Source of the DNA: JAIBJN01 sp963847985
Lineage (GTDB): Bacteria > Actinomycetota > Thermoleophilia > Gaiellales > Gaiellaceae
Reading direction: 5' to 3'
NCBI GenBank assembly: GCA_963847985.1
Contig: CAWKBS010000009.1
Span: 1-64,000 of the forward strand
Length of the DNA stretch: 64,000 nt
A model generated the notes under the pieces. The model was not told where the DNA came from. It saw only the letters and a program-made list of their open reading frames with translations, and made no database searches. Position 1 is the stretch's first letter. Each line of letters opens with the position of its first letter. Below, one piece after another: positions 41,512-49,396 of this stretch. Position numbers and translations under genes: made by a program.

Positions 41512-43056
41512 GTGAAAGGAAAGCTTGCGCTGGCGCTGGTCGCGCTGGCCGTCGGGCTGATCGCCGCACCGCTCGGCGCGAACCCTCGCGTCGATGTCGT
41601 GAGCAACTGGGCGGTCTCCGACAACATGACGGCGCTCGGCTATTCGGCGCGTGACGTTCCACTCGACAACACAGTTCCGGGGAACGGCGTGTTCAACTCC
41701 GATCTCGCGTTCCAAGACGACATGGTCGTGCAGGGGACGTACGCCGGCTTCCGGCTGATCGACGTGACCTACCCGTCGCGCCCGAAGGAGATCGTCAACT
41801 GGACGCAGTGCGCCAGCCCGACAAACACCGTCGGCAACCAGGGCGACGTGATCGTCTGGGGCGACCTCGTCATCAGGGCGTGGAACTCCGGCACGCCGGC
41901 GCCTACGGTCGGCACGCCGCCGGTTCCAATCCCGACGACCGACCCCGCCCGCTACACGACCCCGGGTGCGTTTTGCGGCGACTGGCCGATGTTCCGCGAG
42001 CCCGCGGACCCGGCAACCGGTCTCGCCGAGCGCGGCCAGGAAGGTGTGCACATCATCGACATCAGCGACCCGAAGAACCCCGACGTCGTCGCGTTCGTCG
42101 ATACGCCGTGCGGGACTCACACCGAGACGCTGGTGCCCGACCTCGCCAACAACCGGCTGCTCGTCTACGGCAACTCCTCGAGCGGCAACGTGTTCGGCGA
42201 TCCGCCTGGTGACCCGCCGCCGCTTTCCTGCGCCGGCTACGACATCATCGCGGTTCCGCTGGCCAATCCGGCTGCGGCGTCCTACGTCCGCTTCGAGGCG
42301 GCCGGCGACCCGTCCATGCCCCCGGGCACGGACCACCATCCCTGCCATGACACCTCGGCGTTCCTCGCCGACGTGAACCTCATCGCCTGCGCAGGCGGCG
42401 GTTCCGACGTCGCAGGCTCGGGCGTCACCGTGCACACCACCGACCCGGCCCAGGGCGGCTCGCTGACCGACCCGAAGTTCCTGTACCACAAGACGACGGG
42501 CGGCAGCGGCATCGGCCATTCGGCCACGTTCACGTACGACGGCAAGATCATCGTCGTCGGCCACGAGCAGGGCGGCGGCAGCGGCGCAGAGTGCGACGCG
42601 CTCGACCCGATCGTCGAGAGGACGTTCTTCTTCCTCGACGCGGCGACGGGCGACATCGTCGGCTCCGAGCCCATCCCGCGGATTCAGACCAACTTGGAGA
42701 ACTGCGTCACGCACAACTTCAACACGGTCCCGCTCAAGAACAAGAACGGCAAGCCGCGCTACGTGCTCGTCAGCGGCAACTACCAGTCCGGCATTTCCGT
42801 GATCGACTTCAGCGATCCTGCGAATGCTGAAGAGATCGCGTACGCCGATCCGCCCCCGCTCGTCGACCCGAACCCGCCGGTCGGCATCGAGCTCGGCGGT
42901 GACTGGTCGAGCTACTGGTACAACGGACGCATCTACGAGTCGGACATCACGAGGGGCCTGCTCATCTGGCGCCTCGACGACCCGGCCGTCGGCACCTACC
43001 TGCGCACCTCGGGCTCGAACAACCCGCAGACGCAGCTGTTCACGATCGACAAGTAA
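41512..43056 (+). CDS. Secreted LVIVD/propeller-like repeat protein (array gene 2)
   Basis: This 514-residue paralog starts with a Sec signal (GKLALALVALAVGLIAAPLGA). Shared blocks: NSDLAFQDDMVVQGTYAGFR, then FRLIDVTYPSRPKEIV, GNQGDVIVWGDLVIRAWN, HDTSAFLADVNLIACAGG, HSATFTYDGKIIVVGHEQGG, THNFNTVPLKNKNGKPRYVL, and GGDWSSYWYNGRIYESDITR. It has a longer insert near residues 125-175 rich in Pro. GTG 41512 or 41509 is the start; GGAGG lies at 41499-41503. It is flanked by a private promoter motif and terminator. Function is unknown. Confidence 0.85.
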   Translation: MKGKLALALVALAVGLIAAPLGANPRVDVVSNWAVSDNMTALGYSARDVPLDNTVPGNGVFNSDLAFQDDMVVQGTYAGFRLIDVTYPSRPKEIVNWTQCASPTNTVGNQGDVIVWGDLVIRAWNSGTPAPTVGTPPVPIPTTDPARYTTPGAFCGDWPMFREPADPATGLAERGQEGVHIIDISDPKNPDVVAFVDTPCGTHTETLVPDLANNRLLVYGNSSSGNVFGDPPGDPPPLSCAGYDIIAVPLANPAAASYVRFEAAGDPSMPPGTDHHPCHDTSAFLADVNLIACAGGGSDVAGSGVTVHTTDPAQGGSLTDPKFLYHKTTGGSGIGHSATFTYDGKIIVVGHEQGGGSGAECDALDPIVERTFFFLDAATGDIVGSEPIPRIQTNLENCVTHNFNTVPLKNKNGKPRYVLVSGNYQSGISVIDFSDPANAEEIAYADPPPLVDPNPPVGIELGGDWSSYWYNGRIYESDITRGLLIWRLDDPAVGTYLRTSGSNNPQTQLFTIDK

Positions 43057-43080
43057 GCCTCGCCTGACGCGAAGCTCGAA

Positions 43081-43106
43081 GGGAGGCCGCCGCAAGGCGG
43101 CCTCCC
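43081..43106 (+). terminator. Hairpin terminator after array gene 2
   Basis: GGGAGGCCGCC (43081-43091) and GGCGGCCTCCC (43096-43106) pair perfectly around a GCAA tetraloop (GNRA). The stem is nearly identical to the one after gene 1, showing that the terminator was copied with the gene. TCGTTCTT follows, leading into the next promoter. Confidence 0.85.
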
Positions 43107-43112
43107 TCGTTC

Positions 43113-43165
43113 TTGACAGTGGCACCAAGGGCCAAGAGACTCCTGCTCGCAGGCAGGCAGAGGGG
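43113..43165 (+). promoter_or_regulatory. Promoter/leader module, copy 3
   Basis: TTGACA (43113-43118) is followed 17 bases later by GAGACT (43136-43141), then by ACTCCTGCTCGCAGGCAGGC and AGAGGGG (43139-43165). CTGC and GCAG can pair. It directly follows the terminator of gene 2. Confidence 0.6.
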
Positions 43166-43211
43166 AGCCGGCCGACGAGGGGGGCTCCCATGAGCAAGGA
43201 GGTGGTGGCTC

Positions 43212-44597
43212 GTGAAGCTCCGACTGCTGCTGGCGCTCGCCGCGCTGGCCATCGGGCTGGTCGCCGCGCCGCTCGGCGCGTCGCCCCCGAGGATCGAGCT
43301 CGTCCAGAACTGGGCGATCACGCCCAACCTGACTCCGCTCTCGTTCTCCGAGCGGAGCGTCCCCACTCAGGGCCCCGAGTCGAACTTCATCAACTCGGAC
43401 CTCGCCTTCTGGGGCGACATGGTCGTCCAGGGGCACTACAACGGCTTCCGGCTCGTCGACGTGACGTACCCGTCGCGGCCGAAGGAGATCATCGACTACG
43501 AGGAGTGCGCGCCGAAGAACCCGACCGGCGCCGTCCCCGGCAACCAGGGCGACATCGCCATCTACGGGAACATCCTCAGCCGCTCGTGGAACTCGAACAC
43601 CGGGCCGCTGGGTGCCTCGTGTGACGGCGACTTCGTGCCGCCGGGCTTCGAGGGCCTGCACATCTTCGACATCACGAACAAGACGAATCCCGACCTGATC
43701 GCGTCGGTCGACCTCGCCTGCGGCTCGCACACGCAGACGATGGTTCCCGACCTCGCGAACAACCGGCTGATCGTCTACGTCGGCAGCTCGAGCGGGACCT
43801 GCCCGAACTTCGACATCGTCGAGATCCCGCTCTCCAACCCGGCGGGCGCTCGCCTGCTCCGGCAGATTCCGACCGAGGAGCACCCGTGTCATGACATCGG
43901 CGTCATCCTCGGCTCGGCCATGAAGCTCGGATGCGCCGGCGGCAACAGCCTCGGCATCTACAGCCTCGGCGGGCCCGACGGCGGGTCGCTGGACAACCCG
44001 ATGATGATGCACCACATCCTTCCGGGCATCCCGTCCTCGGGGCACTCGGCGGCGTTCACCTACGACGGCAAGGTCGCCATCTTCGGCTGGGAGCCGGGCG
44101 GCGGCGTGCGGCCAGCCTGTCAAGCCACGGGCGCGCCGCTCAGCCCGCCGATCGCCGGCTCCGCAGTCCAGACCGACGACATGAAGTCGTACTTCTTCTT
44201 CTCGGTCGAGACCGGTGAGCTGCTCGGCAAGTTCATCATGCCGCGCAACCAGGGGGCCGACGAGGCGTGCACGATCCACAACTACAACGTCGTGCCGCTG
44301 AAGAACAAGAACGGCAAGCCGCGCTACGTGCTGGTGTCCGGGAACTACATGTCCGGCATCAGCGTCGTCGACTTCACGAACCCGGCAGCGGCGCAGGAGA
44401 TCGCCTACGCCGATCCGCCCGCGTTCGCGGACGGCTTCGAGGGCGGCGACTGGTCGACCTACTGGTACAACGGCCGGATCTACCAGTCCGACCTCGTCTG
44501 GGGCCTGCTCGTCTGGCGCCTGGACGACGACCGCGTGGGGACGTACTTCCGCACGCCCTACTCGAACCCGCAGACAGCCGAGTTCACGATCGACTGA
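43212..44597 (+). CDS. Secreted LVIVD/propeller-like repeat protein (array gene 3)
   Basis: This 461-residue paralog has a Sec signal (KLRLLLALAALAIGLVAAPLGA). Shared blocks: NSDLAFWGDMVVQGHYNGFR, then FRLVDVTYPSRPKEII, GNQGDIAIYGNILSRSWN, HDIGVILGSAMKLGCAGG, HSAAFTYDGKVAIFGWEPGG, TIHNYNVVPLKNKNGKPRYV, and GGDWSTYWYNGRIYQSDLVW. It is closest to gene 2, with near-identical signal and strand patterns. GTG 43212 is preceded by AAGGAGG at 43196-43202. The protein ends right after the last strand (AEFTID) with no basic tail. Function is unknown; secreted or surface location is inferred. Confidence 0.85.
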   Translation: MKLRLLLALAALAIGLVAAPLGASPPRIELVQNWAITPNLTPLSFSERSVPTQGPESNFINSDLAFWGDMVVQGHYNGFRLVDVTYPSRPKEIIDYEECAPKNPTGAVPGNQGDIAIYGNILSRSWNSNTGPLGASCDGDFVPPGFEGLHIFDITNKTNPDLIASVDLACGSHTQTMVPDLANNRLIVYVGSSSGTCPNFDIVEIPLSNPAGARLLRQIPTEEHPCHDIGVILGSAMKLGCAGGNSLGIYSLGGPDGGSLDNPMMMHHILPGIPSSGHSAAFTYDGKVAIFGWEPGGGVRPACQATGAPLSPPIAGSAVQTDDMKSYFFFSVETGELLGKFIMPRNQGADEACTIHNYNVVPLKNKNGKPRYVLVSGNYMSGISVVDFTNPAAAQEIAYADPPAFADGFEGGDWSTYWYNGRIYQSDLVWGLLVWRLDDDRVGTYFRTPYSNPQTAEFTID

Positions 44598-44606
44598 CCC
44601 ACGGCC

Positions 44607-44637
44607 GAGGGTGGCCGCCGCTGCGGCGGCCACCCTC
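44607..44637 (+). terminator. Hairpin terminator after array gene 3
   Basis: GAGGGTGGCCGCCG (44607-44620) pairs with CGGCGGCCACCCTC (44624-44637) around a three-base loop. The stem is longer than the other three but has no T-run after it. It may act with another factor, or be a strong pause. Confidence 0.7.
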
Positions 44638-44664
44638 TAACCGCAGAATCATTGGCACGTCTAA

Positions 44665-44689
44665 ACTGCCCGAAGCAGGCGGATAGGGG
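44665..44689 (+). promoter_or_regulatory. Promoter/leader module, copy 4 (no TTGACA)
   Basis: TAAACT (44662-44667) overlaps ACTGCC-CGAA-GCAGGC-GGATAGGGG (44665-44689). The expected TTGACA 17 bases upstream is missing; only TTGGCA nearby is seen. The motif itself is intact, so it may be a regulated variant. Confidence 0.45.
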
Positions 44690-44791
44690 AGAGCTCATGA
44701 GGGGATCGCCTCGCATGCCTCGATCGGGAACGATGGCCGGGCTCCCGCGTACGCCTGCGGTCCAAGCGTGTAAGCCAGGCAAGGAGGTCTC

Positions 44792-46114
44792 ATGAGACAT
44801 CTGTTTCGCGTGCTCGCCCTGACCGTGGCAGCGGCGGGGCTCCTTGTGTTCCCGCTGGGCGCCGGCGCAGGTCACACGACCGACCCGCACACGCCCAACC
44901 TGGTGCCTCGGGGCCACATCCTCGAGCCGGCCAGCCTTCTGAATCCGGCGATCGGCAACCCGGACGTCCACACGGACATCGCCTTCTGGGGCAAATTCGC
45001 CATCCAGGGGAACTGGGACGGCTTCAACATCCGGGACATCAGAAACCCGGACAGCCCCAAGCAGGTCGGCCGGGCATTTTGTGACGGCGGCCAGGGCGAC
45101 GTCGTCGTCTACAAGAACATCGTCGTCCGCACGTGGGACGCGCCGGCTTCCGGCACGACCATGTGCGGCGGACAGCCCGTTCCCGCCGGCTTCGAGGGCA
45201 TCCACGTCTTCGACATCTCGGACATGAAGGCCCCGGAGCTCGTGGGCTCCGTCGACCTCCCGTGCGGGACGCACACCGCGACAGGCGTGCCCGACAAGAA
45301 GAACAAGCGCCTGCTGATCTACAGCTCGAACTCGAACACTCCCTGCCCGTGGCTCGACATCATCGAAGTGCCGCTCAAGGACCCGGGCGCAGCCAAGTGG
45401 CTGAGGAACGAGCCGACCGACCACACCTGCCACGACTTCGGTGTGATCCTCGGCAAAGCAATGAAGGGAGCGTGCGCCGGCGGGATGGGCGTGCGCGTCT
45501 TCAGCCTCGGCGGCGCGAACGGCGGCTCCCTGGTAGATCCGGAGCTGCTCTTCCACGTCGAGGAGCCGGGCGTCACGATCGGCCACTCGGCCTCGTGGTC
45601 GTGGGACGGCAAGGTCATCATCTTCGGGCACGAGCCCGGCGGCGGTGTCGCACCCCAGTGTGAGGCGACCGACCCGGAGTTCTTCCGGACGTACTTCTTC
45701 TACGACGGTGCGACCGGCGCGAAGCTCGGCCAGTGGACGATGACGAGGACGCAGTCGGCGACCGAGAACTGCACGCTGCACAACCTGAACACGATCCCGC
45801 TCAAGAGCGGGCGCGACGTGCTCGTGCACGGCAGCTACCAGTCGGGGACCAGCCTGGTCGACTTCACGGATCCGGCGAACCCCGTCGAGCTGGCGTGGTC
45901 CGACCCGCCGCCCATCGTTCCGACCGACCTCGGCGGCGCCTGGTCGTCGTACTGGTACAACGACTTCATCTACGAGACCAACATCACCGAGGGCCTGAAC
46001 GTCTTCCAGTACACGGGCCCCAAGGTGAACGGCAACGTCAACCTGGCCTATCTGAACCCGCAGACGCAGGAGTTCACGATCAAGGCCAAGAAGAGCAAGA
46101 GCAAGCGTAAGTGA
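44792..46114 (+). CDS. Secreted LVIVD/propeller-like repeat protein (array gene 4)
   Basis: This 440-residue paralog has a Sec signal (RVLALTVAAAGLLVFPLGA). Shared blocks: DIAFWGKFAIQGNWDGFN, then IRDIRNPDSPKQVG, GGQGDVVVYKNIVVRTWD, HDFGVILGKAMKGACAGG, HSASWSWDGKVIIFGHEPGG, TLHNLNTIPLKSGRDVLV, and GGAWSSYWYNDFIYETNITE. It is the most diverged of the four and ends in a basic tail KAKKSKSKRK. ATG 44792 follows AAGGAGG. Its tail resembles that of gene 1. Function is unknown; secretion is inferred from the signal. Confidence 0.85.
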   Translation: MRHLFRVLALTVAAAGLLVFPLGAGAGHTTDPHTPNLVPRGHILEPASLLNPAIGNPDVHTDIAFWGKFAIQGNWDGFNIRDIRNPDSPKQVGRAFCDGGQGDVVVYKNIVVRTWDAPASGTTMCGGQPVPAGFEGIHVFDISDMKAPELVGSVDLPCGTHTATGVPDKKNKRLLIYSSNSNTPCPWLDIIEVPLKDPGAAKWLRNEPTDHTCHDFGVILGKAMKGACAGGMGVRVFSLGGANGGSLVDPELLFHVEEPGVTIGHSASWSWDGKVIIFGHEPGGGVAPQCEATDPEFFRTYFFYDGATGAKLGQWTMTRTQSATENCTLHNLNTIPLKSGRDVLVHGSYQSGTSLVDFTDPANPVELAWSDPPPIVPTDLGGAWSSYWYNDFIYETNITEGLNVFQYTGPKVNGNVNLAYLNPQTQEFTIKAKKSKSKRK

Positions 46115-46143
46115 CCGGCTCTCGCGCCTGACGACGCGAGGAA

Positions 46144-46169
46144 GAGGGGGCGGCTACGGCCGCCCCCTC
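46144..46169 (+). terminator. Hairpin terminator after array gene 4
   Basis: GAGGGGGCGGC (46144-46154) pairs perfectly with GCCGCCCCCTC (46159-46169) around TACG, a UNCG-type tetraloop. GCCTTTTCG follows. It lies between gene 4 and the convergent response regulator and ends the array. Confidence 0.8.
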
Positions 46170-46179
46170 GCCTTTTCGT

Positions 46180-46878
46180 CTAGGCCGGCGCGACGAGCCT
46201 GTACCCCACTCCCCAGACGTTGACGACGTAGGCCGCCTCTCCGTCCAGGTTCAGCTTGCGGCGGAGCCGGCTCGCGTGGGAGTCGAGCGTCCGCGTCCGG
46301 CCCATCGAGCGGAAGCCCCAGACGTCGCGCAAAAGCTCCTCCTTGCGGAACACGCGCTCGGGGTCCTCGGCGAGGGCGACCAGGAGGTCGAACTCCTTCG
46401 CGGAGAGCTGCACGGCGGCGCCGCCCACGCGGACGAGGCGGGCGGCGAGGTCGATCTCGAGGTCGCGGACGGCCAGCCAAGGATGGCGCGGGCGGGCCGC
46501 ACGCCTGAGGACGGCACGCATCCGGGCGACGAGCTCCTCGTAGACATAGGGCCGCACCACGTAGTCGTCGGCCCCGCGGGCGAAGCCGCGCACGCGGTCG
46601 GACGGCTCACCGCGGGCGGTGACCATGATCACCGGCACGTCGCGATTCCACGCCCGGCCCGGCTCACCGGCGCGAAGCCGGCCGCAGACCTCGAACCCCG
46701 ATGCGTCCGGGAGGATCGCGTCGAGGAGGACGAGATCGGGCCGCTCGGTCTCGACGAGCGCGAGCGCCTCGAGGGCCCGGTCGGCGGCGTAGACCTGGAA
46801 GCCGTCGTCGGTGAGCTGCCGCGAGAGCTGCTCCCTCGTCGGAGCCTCCTGCTCGACTAGCAGCACCGCTTCCCCCAT
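46180..46878 (-). CDS. OmpR-type response regulator with altered receiver site
   Basis: This 232-residue protein has a receiver (about 1-115) and a winged-helix DNA-binding domain (about 130-230; LSAKEFDLLVALAEDPERVF, then RTLDSHASRLRRKLN). The phosphoacceptor Asp53 (LVLLDAILPD) and MVTARGE are present. The acidic pocket reads VEQE instead of VEDD, and the usual Lys is Arg in VVRPYVYEEL, so phosphorylation may be weak or absent. No histidine kinase is next to it. ATG 46878 is preferred over an upstream start at 46923. It is convergent with the secreted array; whether it controls the array cannot be decided. Confidence 0.85.
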   Translation of the reverse strand: MGEAVLLVEQEAPTREQLSRQLTDDGFQVYAADRALEALALVETERPDLVLLDAILPDASGFEVCGRLRAGEPGRAWNRDVPVIMVTARGEPSDRVRGFARGADDYVVRPYVYEELVARMRAVLRRAARPRHPWLAVRDLEIDLAARLVRVGGAAVQLSAKEFDLLVALAEDPERVFRKEELLRDVWGFRSMGRTRTLDSHASRLRRKLNLDGEAAYVVNVWGVGYRLVAPA

Positions 46879-47057
46879 GACGCCGACGCTAGCAACGGCT
46901 TCGGCGCCGGGATAGATGTCCATTCCGACGAAAGCGTGACGAGCTGCCCGCAGCCGTCCCGAAGAGCCGGTCAGAGCTCACGGTGCCGGCCGGGTGAGGG
47001 GCGAGCTGGCCGAGGCGGTTCAGTCGACCTGAGCCGAGCTGGTGTCAGCGGCCGGAT

Positions 47058-47171
47058 TCAGAGCCCACGAGCGAGGCGCTCGTAGCGCCAGCGGGCCTGG
47101 GCGTAGTCGATCGTGCCTCGGCGCCAGGCGCGGAGGATCCTGCGCCGGCGCCACCAAAGAAGGACGGGCAT
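47058..47171 (-). CDS. Small basic protein, 37 aa
   Basis: The protein MPVLLWWRRRR then continues with RGTIDYAQARWRYERLARGL. It is too short for most gene calls, but the ATG at 47171 follows AAGGGGAAGGC at a good distance. It sits downstream of the inverted-repeat element in the same direction as the ABC1 kinase. Function is unknown; it could be a small nucleic-acid-binding or membrane-associated peptide. Confidence 0.4.
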   Translation of the reverse strand: MPVLLWWRRRRILRAWRRGTIDYAQARWRYERLARGL

Positions 47172-47211
47172 GCCTTCCCCTTCGCGCCGACGCGGGCGCC
47201 TCCTCCTAATG

Positions 47212-47375
47212 GGAGGGTCTGGCGAAACGCAGCCTGTGTCACCGGGCCGCGCTGCTCGCCCCGAAGACTGCGTCCTCAGTCGCGCCCTTAGCCTCCGGCT
47301 ACGAACACTCCCTGCGTCCTTGTTTCGGAACGACCATCGCACCCCGGCGACGAGCGACGTTCCGCCAGACCCTCC
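47212..47375 (-). repeat. 164-bp element with 18-bp terminal inverted repeats
   Basis: GGAGGGTCTGGCGAAACG (47212-47229) and CGTTCCGCCAGACCCTCC (47358-47375) match as inverted repeats at 17 of 18 positions. The first base of the right arm on the minus strand is at the ubiB stop codon (47375-47377). Inside, TAGCC-GGA-GGCTA and GACTG-AGGACG-CAGTC form short perfect hairpins. This could be a structured RNA, a transcription-coupled hairpin, or a small MITE-like insertion. No protein frame is convincing. Confidence 0.55.
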
Positions 47376-49045
47376 TACAGCCGGCCCGAGCGGATGACGC
47401 CCCAGACCAGCCAGATGCTGAGGAAAGTCGAGAGGGAGAGCCCGATCGCCGCGACGAGCGGCACGCCCAGGATCTCGAACCCGCCCTCGATCGCCGCGGC
47501 CAGGATCCCGGAGGTGATGGCGCCGCCGACGGCGACCAAGGCGATGCCGAGCCGGTTGAAGACGATGTCCATGCGGTGAATGAGGTCGTCCAGGCCCTGG
47601 TGGCGGAAGCCGACCTCGATCTGGCCGTCCCGCACCTCCTGGAGGACGTCGTGCACCTGGTACGGGAGCTCGAGCATCATGCCCGCGTAGCTCCGCGCCT
47701 CGTGCTGGACGCGGGCGGCCACCCGTTGCGGTGTGAAGCGCTCGATCATGAGCTCGCGCGCGTACGGCTTGGCCACTTCGAAGACGTTGAAGTCCGGATA
47801 CAGCTCGATGCCGACCGCGCCGAGGGTGGCGATCGCGCGGTCGAGCAGGATGAAGCGCGTGGGCAGCGTGAGCTGCATCCGGTAGATGAGGGCGAACGCC
47901 TCGCGGATCACCTGGATCGGGTCGATCTCGGCGAGGCTGGCGCCGTAGTAGCGATCGAAGATCGTGCGGAGCTCGGCGACGAACTCCTCCTCGCGCTCCT
48001 TCGGATAGCGGACCCCGAGCGACGCAAGCCGGCGCGGGATCCCCTCGACGTTCTGGTTGACGACCTCGATGAAGAGCCCGGTCAGCTTGGACGAGTCGTC
48101 CGGTGCGAGCTGGCCGGCCGTGCCGAAGTCGACGAGGCCGATCTGGTCGCTCTGCTCGAGGACGAGGATGTTGGCCGGATGCGGGTCGGCGTGGAAGAAG
48201 CCGTGGCGGAAGATCATCGCCATCCACGTCTCGGCCATCCGGTAGGCGACCTGCCGCCGCTCGGACATCGTGTACTTCGTCGTGTCGAGGTCGCGGAGCT
48301 GGACGCCCTCGAGCAGCTCCAGCGTAAGGACGCGCGAGCGTGAGTAGCTCCAGTAGACGCGCGGCACCCGCACGTGCGGATAGCCGGCGAAGTTCCGGTG
48401 GAACTGCTCCGCGTTCCGCGCCTCGATCCGGTAGTCGAGCTCCTGCCGGATGGAGCGCGCGAACTCGTCCACGACGGCGACCGTGTCGATGAACTCGAGC
48501 GCGCGCACACGCTCGCGCGCCAGGCGGGCGAGCTGGTACATCAGCTCGAGGTCGGCCTCGATCTGCCGTGGCGCATTCGGCCGCTGCACCTTGACGACCA
48601 CGCGCCGCCCGTTCGGAAGCGTGGCGCGGTGCACCTGCCCGATCGACGCGGCCGCGATCGGCACCTCCTCGAAGTCCACGTAGAGCTGCTCCAGCGTGAG
48701 GCCGAGCTCCTCCTCGACGACCGCCCGGGCCTGGTCGAACGGGAACGGGGTCACCGAGTCCTGCAGGGCCTTCAGCTCGAAGACGATGTCCGGCGGGACG
48801 ATGTCCGGGCGGGTGGAAAGGAGCTGTCCGAACTTGACGAAGGTCGGCCCCAGCTCGTCGAGCATCTCGCGGAGACGCTGGCCGCGCGGCGAGCCCTCCG
48901 GGTCGACCTCGACCTCTCGGCCGAGGCGCGAGCGCACGGCCGCCGGCCCGCGCGTCTCGAACAGGTAGCCGAAGCCGTGCTTCGCCGCGACCTGGGCGAT
49001 CTCCGAGATCCGCCCGAGCTGCCGCACTGCGGGCCGGGCGCTCAC
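47375..49045 (-). CDS. ABC1/ADCK (UbiB-like) atypical kinase
   Basis: This 556-residue protein has the family block VKFGQLLSTRPDIVPPDIV near 70-90, then PIAAASIGQVHRATLPNGRR with the Ala-rich loop, VVVKVQRP, and the catalytic GFFHADPHPANILV. Two C-terminal helices (about 500-550) anchor it. UbiB/ADCK proteins help in quinone or isoprenoid-lipid handling; the actinobacterial substrate is unknown. It follows a phasin-like gene by 3 bases and so is co-transcribed. Its stop overlaps the inverted-repeat element. Confidence 0.92.
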   Translation of the reverse strand: MSARPAVRQLGRISEIAQVAAKHGFGYLFETRGPAAVRSRLGREVEVDPEGSPRGQRLREMLDELGPTFVKFGQLLSTRPDIVPPDIVFELKALQDSVTPFPFDQARAVVEEELGLTLEQLYVDFEEVPIAAASIGQVHRATLPNGRRVVVKVQRPNAPRQIEADLELMYQLARLARERVRALEFIDTVAVVDEFARSIRQELDYRIEARNAEQFHRNFAGYPHVRVPRVYWSYSRSRVLTLELLEGVQLRDLDTTKYTMSERRQVAYRMAETWMAMIFRHGFFHADPHPANILVLEQSDQIGLVDFGTAGQLAPDDSSKLTGLFIEVVNQNVEGIPRRLASLGVRYPKEREEEFVAELRTIFDRYYGASLAEIDPIQVIREAFALIYRMQLTLPTRFILLDRAIATLGAVGIELYPDFNVFEVAKPYARELMIERFTPQRVAARVQHEARSYAGMMLELPYQVHDVLQEVRDGQIEVGFRHQGLDDLIHRMDIVFNRLGIALVAVGGAITSGILAAAIEGGFEILGVPLVAAIGLSLSTFLSIWLVWGVIRSGRL

Positions 49046-49048
49046 TGA

Positions 49049-49396
49049 TCAGTCTTTCTCGACCAGCCGGAGCCGATGCTCGAGCTGAGCCAGGCGCAGC
49101 TCGAGCTCCTCGTACTCGCGGCGCGTGACGAGGCCGATCTCGCGGAAGAGCCCCGAGAAGGTCGCGCCGGCGCGCTCGCCGACGCGCAGCGCCTCGCCGC
49201 GCCAGCGGCCGACAACTTCGTCGACGATTCCCCGCGCCTCGTCGCGGCTCACCTGCCCGCGGCTCGTCAGCTCGTCGACGAGCTCCTCGGTGCGCTCCTT
49301 CGTGAGCGCGACGGCGCCCACGCCCGCGAGAAACAGCTCCTCCGCGGTCGCGCGGAGCGAGCGGTCGGAGTCGCTGCCGTTACCGGGCTCGGCCAT
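49049..49396 (-). CDS. Phasin-like coiled-coil protein
   Basis: This 115-residue protein opens AEPGNGSDSDRSLRATAEELF, then has helices ALTKERTEELVDELTSRGQV and YEELELRLAQLEHRLRLVEK with heptad spacing. It resembles polyhydroxyalkanoate-regulator phasins, which coat storage granules; that role is not proven here. The ATG at 49396 overlaps the secDF stop by 17 bases. It is probably in the secDF-ubiB transcript. Confidence 0.7.
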   Translation of the reverse strand: MAEPGNGSDSDRSLRATAEELFLAGVGAVALTKERTEELVDELTSRGQVSRDEARGIVDEVVGRWRGEALRVGERAGATFSGLFREIGLVTRREYEELELRLAQLEHRLRLVEKD

